NCBI GenBank assembly: GCA_001828935.1
Contig: MHZX01000092.1
Span: 135,822-199,821, forward strand
From: Rhodocyclales bacterium RIFCSPLOWO2_02_FULL_63_24
GTDB lineage: Bacteria > Pseudomonadota > Gammaproteobacteria > Burkholderiales > Rhodocyclaceae
Length of the DNA stretch: 64,000 bases
Direction of reading: 5' to 3'
Within the stretch, counting starts at the first letter, position 1; every line of letters begins with the position of its first letter. Shown in pieces: positions 1 through 7,701 of the stretch. Below the pieces are notes generated by a model. The model did no database searches. It worked only from the letters and a program-made list of their open reading frames with translations, and was not told the origin of the DNA. A program made the position numbers and the translations under genes.

Positions 1-6
1 GTTACG

Positions 7-2115
7 TCAGAACAAGGTGCTCAGCGTCAGGCGGGCGTTGCGCGGCGCGCCCGGGCTGATGTTGTTGTCGTTGTGCGCCGTGGCGTAGTACTTTTTGTCG
101 AACAGGTTCTCGACGTTCAGCGCCAGCCGCGTCTTGCCGCCGGCGAAGGCGTAGTAGAGCGCGCCGTCGGCGCGGGTGTAGGCCGGCAATTTCACGGTGT
201 TGTTGGTCGAGGTATAGACCTCGGACTGGTAAGTCACGCCGAGCCCTGCGCTCCAGCCGCCGCCGAGGCCGACCTTGTTCCACAGCGACAGGCTGTCTTG
301 CGGCACCAGGCCGACGCGGCGGCCAGCGGGTACCGTGGTGCCCTTGACGATGCGGCCGTCGAGGTTGGCGTAGCCGGCGTAGATTTCCCAGTTTCGGGTC
401 ACTTCACCCTGCAAGCCGAGTTCGACGCCGTCGGTACGCTGTTGTCCGGCACGGATCAGCAAGGCGGCATTGCCCGGGTCCACCACCTTGACGTCGTCGC
501 GGTCAGTGCGGAACACGGCGCCGGAGAGCGTCAGCTTGGGCAGAAGATCCCAATGCACGCCGGCTTCGTAGTTCTTGGCGGTTTCCGGCGCCATGTCGGC
601 GGTATTGGCGGCCAGGCTCAACTGTTCGCCGGAGGGCAGGAAGGCCGAGCTGTAGCTGGCATACCAGGTGGCGTTCGCGGTGGGCGACCAGGTCAGGCCC
701 AGGCGCGGACTGAGCGCATTGTCGGTGCGCGCCAGGTCGGTGGCGGCGACCAGGCTGCGGCGGTCGTCGAAACTGGTCTTGAAGTGGTCGTAGCGCAGGC
801 CGGCCAGCAGCTTCCATTCCTTGTTCAGGGCGATCTGGTCCTGTGCGTAGACGGCGGCGAGGTCGACCGTGGTCGCGTTGTCGGCGGTGCCGCCGCTGGC
901 GCGGAAATCGGTGGCCGTCGCAAGGGGCGAGGTGGCGGCCACGTTGAGGAAGGTGGCGGCGCCGAAGAAGCCCGTCTTGCGCACGCTAGTGGTGTCCTGG
1001 CGGCCGAGTTCGAGGCCGCTCAGCAGAGTATGTTCGAAGCCGCCGGCGTTGAACTTTGTGGTCAGGTCGGTCTGGTTGAAGATGTTGGTGCGCTTGTCGG
1101 CGTTGCTGTAGGCCGAGATCTTCACCAGGCCGGCGGCGGTGACGGCGCCGTCGGCATAGACGTTCTGATAGAACTTGTCGTAGCCGGTGACGCGGAAGTG
1201 GTTCTTGATCTGGCTGCCGGTGCCGAAATCGTGCTCCAGTACGGCTGTCAGGCCGTTGACCGTGGAGCGCGCTTCGCTCTGCTCGGCATTGCCGAAGAAG
1301 CTGGCGCTGTCGGTGTCGAAAGGGAGCAGAGTGGCGGCGGCGGAGGGGATGCCGCGGTCGGCTGTGCGCGTGTCGCGCGCATGCTCGAAGCCGAGGGTCA
1401 GCGTGGTTTTGGGCGACACCAGGAAAGTCACGGTGGGGTTCACCGCCTGGCGCTTGAGGTCGACGCCGTTGCGGAAGCTGTTGCCGTTTTCGGCCATGGC
1501 GTTCAGGCGCCAGGCGGCCGTGTCGCTGGCCTTGTTGCCGAGATCGACGCTGCCGCGCAGGCGGCTCTCGCTGTCCAGGCTGACGCTGGCTTGGCCGACG
1601 TGGGCGAACTGCGGTTTCTTGACCACGCGATTGATCACGCCGCCGGCGCCGCCGCGGCCGAAGGCCATGCCGCCGGGGCCTTTCAGCACTTCGACGCGCT
1701 CCAGGTTGTAGAGATCGCGGAAGATCTGCATGTCGTCGCGCACGCCATCGACGAAGAAATCGGCGGTGGTGTTGATGCCGCGCAGCATGACCTGGTCGCG
1801 ATTGCCCTCGCCCTGCGAGCCGTGGGTGCCGGGCACATAGCGCAGGACGTCGGCGATGCTGGACATGGCCTGGTCCTTGATCAGGGATTCCGGCACCACG
1901 CTGATCGAGGCGGGTACTTCCTTGAGCGGCGTGTCGGTCTTGGTGAAGGTGGCCGAGCGCGTGGCGCGGTAGCCGGTGACCGGGCCGTCGGCGCGTTCGG
2001 TCTGATCCTGCACGGTGACCTGCGGCAGGGTGGCGTCGGCGGCGTGAACCTGGCCGATGGCGCCGCAGGCGGCGATGACCGCGATGGCGGCAGGTTTGAA
2101 GCGGCTTGGGAACAT
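7..2115 (-). CDS. TonB-dependent siderophore receptor
   Basis: Outer-membrane gated channel that imports ferric siderophore using energy passed on by TonB-ExbBD. The start at 2115 is preferred because AGGAG lies 9 bases upstream and the product begins with a signal peptide (MFPSRFKPAAIAVIAACGA...VHA). The mature N-terminus has a TonB-box-like TLPQVTVQ, then a plug domain with the conserved NLERVEVLKGPGGMAFGRGG stretch, and a 22-strand-type barrel ending in the classic C-terminal NVENLFDKKYY motif and a final Phe. At 702 residues it is normal for the family and has no STN signalling extension. The plug motif resembles catecholate receptors such as Fiu, but the ligand cannot be told from sequence alone. 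It lies 109 bases downstream of exbD on the same strand, so co-transcription with tonB-exbBD is likely. Confidence 0.93.
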   Translation of the reverse strand: MFPSRFKPAAIAVIAACGAIGQVHAADATLPQVTVQDQTERADGPVTGYRATRSATFTKTDTPLKEVPASISVVPESLIKDQAMSSIADVLRYVPGTHGSQGEGNRDQVMLRGINTTADFFVDGVRDDMQIFRDLYNLERVEVLKGPGGMAFGRGGAGGVINRVVKKPQFAHVGQASVSLDSESRLRGSVDLGNKASDTAAWRLNAMAENGNSFRNGVDLKRQAVNPTVTFLVSPKTTLTLGFEHARDTRTADRGIPSAAATLLPFDTDSASFFGNAEQSEARSTVNGLTAVLEHDFGTGSQIKNHFRVTGYDKFYQNVYADGAVTAAGLVKISAYSNADKRTNIFNQTDLTTKFNAGGFEHTLLSGLELGRQDTTSVRKTGFFGAATFLNVAATSPLATATDFRASGGTADNATTVDLAAVYAQDQIALNKEWKLLAGLRYDHFKTSFDDRRSLVAATDLARTDNALSPRLGLTWSPTANATWYASYSSAFLPSGEQLSLAANTADMAPETAKNYEAGVHWDLLPKLTLSGAVFRTDRDDVKVVDPGNAALLIRAGQQRTDGVELGLQGEVTRNWEIYAGYANLDGRIVKGTTVPAGRRVGLVPQDSLSLWNKVGLGGGWSAGLGVTYQSEVYTSTNNTVKLPAYTRADGALYYAFAGGKTRLALNVENLFDKKYYATAHNDNNISPGAPRNARLTLSTLF

Positions 2116-2224
2116 TTCGTGATTTCTCCTGTAGGGATGGCTGGCTGGGGGAAATCGCCTGGCTTGCCGGGGTTGTGATGCTGCTTGCGGTTGCGGGCGC
2201 CGCGACGGGCAGGCGCTGTTGCCG

Positions 2225-2647
2225 CTAATTCGAATGGGTGGGCTCTGTGACGAAACCAATCCGGGTCAGGCCGACGCGCGCCGAGGCCGACATGACGTCG
2301 GCCACCTTTTGATAGGGCGTGATGCGGTCGGCGCGCAGGTGCAGTTCGGGTTGCGGCGCCAGCGCGGCGGCGGCGCGCAGCCTTTGGTCGAGGACCGCGG
2401 CGGTGATCACCTCGCCGTTCCAATACACCTGGCCGGCGCCGTCGATCGCGACCTGCACGTTGTCCGGCTTGGTCAGGTTCGGACTCGATGTGGCCTTGGG
2501 CAGATCGACCTTCACGGCGTGGGTCAGCAAGGGCGCGGTGACGATGAAAATCACCAGCAGCACCAGCATGACGTCGATCAGCGGAATCATGTTGATCTCG
2601 GCCAGCGCTTCATTGCCGTCGTCGTCGTTGAGGGATGCGAAGCTCAT
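2225..2647 (-). CDS. exbD: Biopolymer transport protein ExbD
   Basis: Inner-membrane partner of ExbB that couples proton flow to TonB. The 140-residue product has a short cytoplasmic N-terminus, one membrane segment at about residues 20-42 containing the conserved proton-carrying Asp in NMIPLIDVMLVLLVIF, and a periplasmic domain with the usual fold (VQVAIDGAGQVYWNGE). It follows exbB on the minus strand, separated by a 123-base GC-rich intergenic repeat, and precedes the siderophore receptor. Length and motif are typical of ExbD/TolR; the neighbouring TonB favours ExbD. Confidence 0.93.
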   Translation of the reverse strand: MSFASLNDDDGNEALAEINMIPLIDVMLVLLVIFIVTAPLLTHAVKVDLPKATSSPNLTKPDNVQVAIDGAGQVYWNGEVITAAVLDQRLRAAAALAPQPELHLRADRITPYQKVADVMSASARVGLTRIGFVTEPTHSN

Positions 2648-2649
2648 TG

Positions 2650-2762
2650 GACTGCCCTCCCCCCAACCCCCTCCCCACAGGAGGGGGTGACGGTGGTTCG
2701 CCGCAAAGCGGCTCCGGTCGATGGCTGGCGCCCCTTCGGGCGGCCGTGCGGGGCGCTCATGT
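2650..2762. repeat. GC-rich intergenic repeat, copy 1
   Basis: Non-coding stretch between exbB and exbD. It has a C-run/G-run foot (CCCCCTCCCCACAGGAGGGG) followed by short hairpin-forming GC arms (CGCCGCAAAGCGGC). The same architecture recurs near 13.2, 13.8 and 50.6 kb. It sits inside an apparent operon, so it may form structure in the message. Confidence 0.5.
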
Positions 2763-2770
2763 TCGTCTCC

Positions 2771-3526
2771 TCATGCCGTCGCGCGAGCCTGCACCCGGGC
2801 GATGATGCGTTCCGAGGTGGCGGCGACGTCGCCCTGCTGCGGCGCGTTCTTGAGGCCGGTGGCGAGGAAGGTGAACACGTCGTGGGCGAAGGAGTTGAGC
2901 GCTGCCAGGGTGTTGCGGTTGCTGCGGGCGAAGGCGTTGTAGGCGACGGCGGCCGGAATCGCCACGGCGAGGCCGACGGCGGTCATGATCAGCGCCTCGC
3001 CGACCGGGCCGGCAACCTTGTCCAGCGTGCCCTGGCCGCTCATGCCGATGGCCATCAGGGCGTGGTAGATGCCCCAGACGGTGCCGAACAGGCCGACGAA
3101 GGGCGCCGAGGAGGCCACCGTGGCAAGGAAGGTCTGGCCGTATTCGAGGCGCGATTTGTCCTGGGCGATGGCGCGTTTCATGGCCCGCGTGAGGAATTCG
3201 TCGGGCGTGCCGGCGTCCACCAGGCCGCGTGTCTCGCGCCCGGCCTTGTGCTGCTCGATGGCGGTGAAACCGTGGTGTACGAGATGCGAGAAGGGCTCGG
3301 CGACACCGCTCTGGCGCAGGTGGCGGGCGACGGCGTCGAGGCTGGGCGCGGCCCAGAAGGCCTTGAGGAAGGCCGCACTCAGGCGTTGCGAGCGGATCGA
3401 CTGGAGGCCCTTGGTAACGATCAGGTACCAGGTGCCGACCGACATGACCAGCATCAGGGCGAGGATGAAGCGCGCGATGCCGTCGGTGTTGGCGAGAAAG
3501 TGGCCGAAGCCGAGGGATGTTTCCAT
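2771..3526 (-). CDS. exbB: MotA/TolQ/ExbB proton channel family protein ExbB
   Basis: Inner-membrane proton-channel subunit of the TonB energising complex. The 251-residue product has an N-terminal membrane segment (about residues 16-40), a large cytoplasmic loop, and two further membrane segments with the family signature around ATVASSAPFVGLFGTVWGIY and VGEALIMTAVGLAVAIPAAV. Its start is 2 bases after the tonB stop, indicating translational coupling. ExbB rather than TolQ is inferred from the neighbouring tonB and siderophore receptor and the absence of tolR/tolA/pal. Confidence 0.94.
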   Translation of the reverse strand: METSLGFGHFLANTDGIARFILALMLVMSVGTWYLIVTKGLQSIRSQRLSAAFLKAFWAAPSLDAVARHLRQSGVAEPFSHLVHHGFTAIEQHKAGRETRGLVDAGTPDEFLTRAMKRAIAQDKSRLEYGQTFLATVASSAPFVGLFGTVWGIYHALMAIGMSGQGTLDKVAGPVGEALIMTAVGLAVAIPAAVAYNAFARSNRNTLAALNSFAHDVFTFLATGLKNAPQQGDVAATSERIIARVQARATA

Positions 3527-3528
3527 GG

Positions 3529-4185
3529 TCAGTCCTTCAAGGTGAATGCGATGGGTACCTGAACCCAGGCGGCTATCGGTTCCTTGCCGAGCTTCGCCGG
3601 GACGAATCGCCAGCGGCGCACGGCGTCCAGCGCCGACTGGTCGAGGCGCGGCGAGCCGCTGGAGACTTGCACCTGCACGTCGGCGGCGGTGCCGTCACTG
3701 GCGACATGCACGCGCAGCAAGACGCGACCTTGTTCGCCGAGGCGGCGGGAAATCGCCGGGTAGTCGGGTTTGGGGTTGTAGAGGTAATCGGTGTCGAAGC
3801 GCGGCGGGGTCGGCACGGCCGCGGGTGGCGGCGCGACCGGGGCCGGGGGGGCGGCAACAGTCGGCGCTGGCGCCACGGCGATAGGGGGCGGCGCAGGTGC
3901 CGGCGCTTCGGCCGGGGCAGCGAGCTGGATCGGCTGGGGTGTGGGCGTCGGACGCCGTTCCACGGGCTTCGGCCTGGGCGGCACGATTTCCGGTTGCGGC
4001 TTGATTTCGGGTGCCGGCGGCAGCAGGCTGACGCTGAGTACCGCGAGCGGTGCCGGCAGCGCGATCAGCTTCATCCGCACCAGGCCGAACAGCACCAGCA
4101 GGTGCACCAGTACCACCGTGCCGAGACCCATCGGCGACAGGCGCGGTCTTGCGGACCGGTCGAGAAGGTCGGCGCCGGCGTACAT
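3529..4185 (-). CDS. tonB: Energy transducer TonB
   Basis: Periplasm-spanning protein that carries energy from ExbBD to outer-membrane receptors. One N-terminal membrane anchor lies at about residues 19-45 (GLGTVVLVHLLVLFGLVRM), followed by a long Pro/Ala/Lys-rich spacer (residues about 55-125), then a TonB C-terminal domain with YPAISRRLGEQGRVLLRVHV and the terminal strand VQVPIAFTLKD. It starts 3 bases after the DUF2325 gene stop and is nearly fused to exbB downstream, so tonB-exbB-exbD form one unit. The length of 218 residues is typical. Confidence 0.93.
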   Translation of the reverse strand: MYAGADLLDRSARPRLSPMGLGTVVLVHLLVLFGLVRMKLIALPAPLAVLSVSLLPPAPEIKPQPEIVPPRPKPVERRPTPTPQPIQLAAPAEAPAPAPPPIAVAPAPTVAAPPAPVAPPPAAVPTPPRFDTDYLYNPKPDYPAISRRLGEQGRVLLRVHVASDGTAADVQVQVSSGSPRLDQSALDAVRRWRFVPAKLGKEPIAAWVQVPIAFTLKD

Positions 4186-4188
4186 GGT

Positions 4189-5502
4189 TCAGGCGCTACC
4201 TTGTACGCCGGGACTACCGCTGCGCAAACCGGCGACGCGGATGACCTGATCCGCCGGTCCTGCGTTCATCAGTGCCGAGATGCTGCGCGCGAAGCTGCCG
4301 ACGCCGGGCGACTGGACGAAGACGCAGGGCTTGCCGAGCTTCTTGCAGGCGTCCTTGAGGCGCCAGTAGGCGGCGTGCGACACGCAGGCCGTCTGGCAGA
4401 CCACGGCGTCGGCATTGGCGATCGCCGCATCGATGCGATGCAGGTGTTCTTCCTGTCCGCCGTCGTGATGGAGGAAGCGCCCGCCGCGCTGCTCGACCAG
4501 TTTGCGGTAGCCGTCGACCAGGCCGCTGCGGCCACCAACGCAGAGCACGCAGCGACCGGAGAGGGGGGCTGCCGTGGGGCAGTTGCCGTCGCAGTTCGCG
4601 CTGCCGGTTTCCCCGGTGCCGAGTACGGCGACGAGGGCCTGCTCGGTGGCAGCGAGTTCGGCGCGGGCTTCCTGCAGATCCTGTTCGAGCCGGGCCGTCT
4701 GCTGTTGCGCGGCTTCGTTGCGCTGTTCCAGCAGTTCGACGCGCGCCGCCAGCGCGGCCGCACGCTGCTGCTCGTCGGCATGCTGCTGGCGGATTCGCGC
4801 GGCGGCGGCAAGTGTGAGTTCCTGGCCTTCGAAGCGCGCGGCGCGCTGCTCGGTAACGGCCAGGTCGCGGCGCAGGGCGGCGATCGCCTTGTCATGGGTT
4901 TGCTGCATTTCGCTCATGGCGCGACGCAGCGTGTCGGCCTCGGTACGCAGTCGGGTGGCGTCGCGCTTGTGCTGTTCCAGTTGGCGCAGCTCCGCCCGCA
5001 CCGTGCTGCCGATCTGGTGCGACAGCATGTGGATGTCGCCATGGACGTCGCGACCGAGCTCGTCGTCCATGGCCGGATGGGTCCACGCCGCCCAGAGCGC
5101 GCCGGGGATGTCGTCGCCGCCTGCCAGTGCGTCGCGCCATAGCGAGGCGACTGCGGCGGCATCGGTGGCCGGGGCGAAACGGGCGATGGCCTGGGCATGG
5201 CGCTTGTCGAGGAAGCGTTGAATCGCCTCGCTCAGTGCGCAGCGATCTTCGCAATGGCCGACCACCACGGTATGCAGGCTGTAGTCGCTCATAGCGCTGA
5301 CGTCGTAGCCGGAGTGGGGGGCGAGCTTGCGCATTTCAGCCAACGGCAGGCAGGTGCCGATCAGCGCGCAATGATGAGCGTGCGGCAGTTCCCACAACTT
5401 GCGGCGGCGCCCCAGGCGTGCGACGGCAACTTCGTCGGGCGAGCACAGGCAGCGCTGCCCGTCGGGGAACGCGCTGCTGATCATCTGCGCCAGCGTGCTC
5501 AT
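4189..5502 (-). CDS. DUF2325 domain protein with central coiled coil
   Basis: Protein of unknown function. The first ~200 residues are not recognised but carry several Cys/His residues (CLCSPDE, HHCALIGTCLP, VVVGHCEDRC) that could bind metal. Residues about 185-305 are heptad-rich (RQLEQHKRDATRLRTEADTL and onward), predicting a long coiled coil. The C-terminal ~100 residues match the DUF2325 pattern: CVLCVGGRSGLVDGYRKL, then HHDGG, then DAVVCQTACVSHAAYWRLK. The start overlaps the stop of the upstream 98-residue gene by ATGA, and tonB follows within 3 bases, so it is embedded in an iron operon. A metal- or redox-sensing role is an inference from cysteines and context only. Confidence 0.8.
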   Translation of the reverse strand: MSTLAQMISSAFPDGQRCLCSPDEVAVARLGRRRKLWELPHAHHCALIGTCLPLAEMRKLAPHSGYDVSAMSDYSLHTVVVGHCEDRCALSEAIQRFLDKRHAQAIARFAPATDAAAVASLWRDALAGGDDIPGALWAAWTHPAMDDELGRDVHGDIHMLSHQIGSTVRAELRQLEQHKRDATRLRTEADTLRRAMSEMQQTHDKAIAALRRDLAVTEQRAARFEGQELTLAAAARIRQQHADEQQRAAALAARVELLEQRNEAAQQQTARLEQDLQEARAELAATEQALVAVLGTGETGSANCDGNCPTAAPLSGRCVLCVGGRSGLVDGYRKLVEQRGGRFLHHDGGQEEHLHRIDAAIANADAVVCQTACVSHAAYWRLKDACKKLGKPCVFVQSPGVGSFARSISALMNAGPADQVIRVAGLRSGSPGVQGSA

Positions 5503-5795
5503 GGCCGTGCGATCGCCTTTCGCGACGGGACCTGCGCGCCGGCCGGGTTGTTCGCGCTGGCGGCGGTTGCGCCGGCCTGGCCCAGCAGCGCATCGCGTTC
5601 GAGGATTTCCACCAGGTCGCGGGCGTGGGCCCGCAGATGGCCATCCGCCTCGGGGTCGTTGGCAACCTGGTCGAGCAGCATGGCGGCGAGATGACCGGCG
5701 CGCGCGCAGCCGGTCTCCATGTGCCGCGCGAGGTGGGCCAGGGCGCCGGCGACCATGCGCGCGGGCGGTTGTTCGAGTTGCATGTCTTCGCTCAT
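5499..5795 (-). CDS. Hypothetical small helical protein
   Basis: A 98-residue product not recognised. It looks all-helical (MVAGALAHLARHMETGCARA, LRAHARDLVEILERDALLG), has no signal peptide or membrane segment, and ends in a basic tail. Support as a real gene comes from tight packing: it begins 10 bases after the polyferredoxin gene ends, with AGGAGAG just upstream of the ATG, and its stop overlaps the next start by 4 bases. Probably works with the DUF2325 protein; the function is unknown. Confidence 0.65.
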   Translation of the reverse strand: MSEDMQLEQPPARMVAGALAHLARHMETGCARAGHLAAMLLDQVANDPEADGHLRAHARDLVEILERDALLGQAGATAASANNPAGAQVPSRKAIARP

Positions 5796-5805
5796 GAAGC
5801 TCTCC

Positions 5806-7332
5806 TTACCAGACGTAGAACGCCAAAATCCAGGTGCCGCCGACCGCGCCCAGCGGCAGCAGCCAGATCAGGCCGGCCAGCATGCGAGCCGCCGTTGCCT
5901 GCCCGCGAAGCGGAATTCCAGGCACGCAAAGCGAGCCAGCACCGACTGTGATCAGTTGCCCGCCCAGCCATGCCGACCACAGCAGGCCGACGCCCAGCAG
6001 AATGCCGCGCAAGCCCGGCAGCCAGCCCAAGGGCAGGCCTTCGGCACGCAGGTGGGTGACGCTCATCATCGACAGGCCGAGAAACAGGCCGATGCCGGCC
6101 AGTGGCACCAGACCCAGCGCCAAGCGGCGCCAGTCGATGCCGGCCAGCCGCGCGGCGGCGCGCACCGCCAGCCAGCACAGGCCGCCCAGCAACAGCGCGG
6201 AGGCGGCGATCCAGACCAGGATCGCGGCGCCGTCGAGCCAGGAAAACACGTCGCCGGCTTCGGGGTGGCTCGTCAGCAGCCACCACGCCGGACTGTCCGC
6301 CAGGGGCCAGAATATGTCGCGCGCCACCAGCCACTCGGCGGCGGCCTGCTTGCCGCGGACGAACCAAGGGCTGACGGTCCACAGGAAGGCGCCCATGGCG
6401 ACGCCAAGCATGCCGAACAGCAGCAGCACCGCATCGCCGGTGCGCGGTGTGTCGCCGCCGGCGCCGAGAATCTCGGCATTGGGCGAGCGCGCGGCCAGGA
6501 CCACGGCATCGCGGTGACCGCTGCAGCGACCGCAGGCGTGGCACTGGGCGCCGCCCTTCAAATGCTTGACGTCGAGCAGCGGCGCGCAATCGACTGCGGT
6601 GGTGCGCAGCGGATGCTCGTCCCAGGCGGCGCGATCGACCTTGAAGTGGATCGGCGCGATGCGTGCCAGCAGGGCGAATACGCCCGATACCGGACACAGG
6701 AAACGGCACCAGACGCGTTTGCCTTTGCCGTAGAGCCAGCCCACGGCGACGGCGGCGACGGTGGAGCCGCCGAGAATCAGCAGCGCGGCTTGCGGATAGT
6801 CATAGACGCTGACGAGCTGGCCATACACCGTGGTCAGGATGAAGGCCACCACCGGCCAGCCACCCCAGCGCATCCAGCGCGGGATCGCACCGCCGCGGCC
6901 GTGGCGGCTGGCGAACTCGGTCAGGGCGCCCTCGGGACACAGCACGCCGCACCAGACGCGGCCCATGAGCATGATCGAGAGGATCACGAAGGGCCACCAG
7001 ACGCCCCAGAACAGGTATTGCGCGAGCAGTACCAGGCGGTCCTGCCAGCAGGCGAGGTAGGCGGCCTTGTCGGTCGGTGTCTGCACACCGGTGGTGCACA
7101 GCGTGCGGTCGATGGCCGAGGCGGCGCCGAAATCCGAGGAGAACAACCGCGCTTCCGGATGCGGGTGCGGCAGGAAGGCGGGCAGGGCCACCAGCACCAG
7201 GTAGAACAGCACGATCACCCATTGCACGGCAAGGATGGCGCGCCGATGCCGCGCCATCCAGTCGCCGAGACGGGCCAGTCGTGTTCGGCGCCGGGGAAGG
7301 CGCGGGTAGAGGGTGATGGTCGCGGTGTGCAT
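5806..7332 (-). CDS. 4Fe-4S polyferredoxin membrane protein, FtrD-like
   Basis: Inner-membrane ferredoxin-type protein related to FtrD of the Bordetella/Brucella FtrABCD ferrous iron system and to NapH/NosR-type CxxxCP proteins. The start at 7332 (MHTATITLYPRLPRR) gives 508 residues and lies 10 bases past the cupredoxin stop; the longer reading would run through the cupredoxin gene. It has about ten membrane segments, two CxxxCP motifs (GRVWCGVLCPEG and VWCRFLCPVSG) and a third cysteine group, VDCAP followed by QCHACGRCSGH. Likely passes electrons across the membrane to the FtrB-like cupredoxin. The C-terminal third adds several hydrophobic segments. The partner permease FtrC is not encoded nearby. 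Confidence 0.82.
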   Translation of the reverse strand: MHTATITLYPRLPRRRTRLARLGDWMARHRRAILAVQWVIVLFYLVLVALPAFLPHPHPEARLFSSDFGAASAIDRTLCTTGVQTPTDKAAYLACWQDRLVLLAQYLFWGVWWPFVILSIMLMGRVWCGVLCPEGALTEFASRHGRGGAIPRWMRWGGWPVVAFILTTVYGQLVSVYDYPQAALLILGGSTVAAVAVGWLYGKGKRVWCRFLCPVSGVFALLARIAPIHFKVDRAAWDEHPLRTTAVDCAPLLDVKHLKGGAQCHACGRCSGHRDAVVLAARSPNAEILGAGGDTPRTGDAVLLLFGMLGVAMGAFLWTVSPWFVRGKQAAAEWLVARDIFWPLADSPAWWLLTSHPEAGDVFSWLDGAAILVWIAASALLLGGLCWLAVRAAARLAGIDWRRLALGLVPLAGIGLFLGLSMMSVTHLRAEGLPLGWLPGLRGILLGVGLLWSAWLGGQLITVGAGSLCVPGIPLRGQATAARMLAGLIWLLPLGAVGGTWILAFYVW

Positions 7333-7342
7333 GCGTCGGGGG

Positions 7343-7699
7343 CTACTTTGCGATGACCAGCAGTTCGCCGGTGGCGATGTTGAACTCGTCGACGAACATG
7401 TGCTCGCCTGGCGGCAGTTTGACGACGACGAAGGACTCGGCGCCGGCGGCAAGGATCTTCTCGACGTGCAGATCGGCATTCTCGAATTCCAGCGGTCCCG
7501 GACCCTCATTGCGGAGGATGAACTTGATGCGCTGCCCGGCCGGTACTTCGAGGCGTTTGGGAGTGAACACACCGTCATGGACGGTGATGGTCCAGGTCGG
7601 CGGCGCCGCGGCAGCCGCCTGGGCGCGGCCCTCGGTCGCCCAGCCGAGGCCCGTCCACAGCGCGAGTACGAACAACAGATGGGCGAGCGAGGCCGGCAT
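7343..7699 (-). CDS. Periplasmic cupredoxin-domain protein, FtrB-like
   Basis: Small exported protein with a cupredoxin fold, matching the FtrB role (periplasmic oxidase of Fe(II)) in FtrABCD systems. The start at 7699 lies 2 bases after the porin stop and gives 118 residues with a signal peptide (MPASLAHLLFVLALWTGLGW). The mature part has WTITVHDGVFTPKRLEVPAG, a typical cupredoxin N-terminal strand pattern, and ends FVDEFNIATGELLVIAK. The mature protein has no Cys, so a classical type-1 blue copper site (His-Cys-His-Met) is not present; acidic residues, His and Met in PPGEHMFVDEF are candidate ligands. Function is inferred from its neighbours. Confidence 0.82.
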   Translation of the reverse strand: MPASLAHLLFVLALWTGLGWATEGRAQAAAAAPPTWTITVHDGVFTPKRLEVPAGQRIKFILRNEGPGPLEFENADLHVEKILAAGAESFVVVKLPPGEHMFVDEFNIATGELLVIAK

Positions 7700-7701
7700 G
7701 G

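Noticed and set aside
73-2178. 701-codon plus-strand frame over the siderophore receptor
   Set aside because: Mirror of the receptor gene with Gly/Ala/Val-rich content and no recognisable domain.
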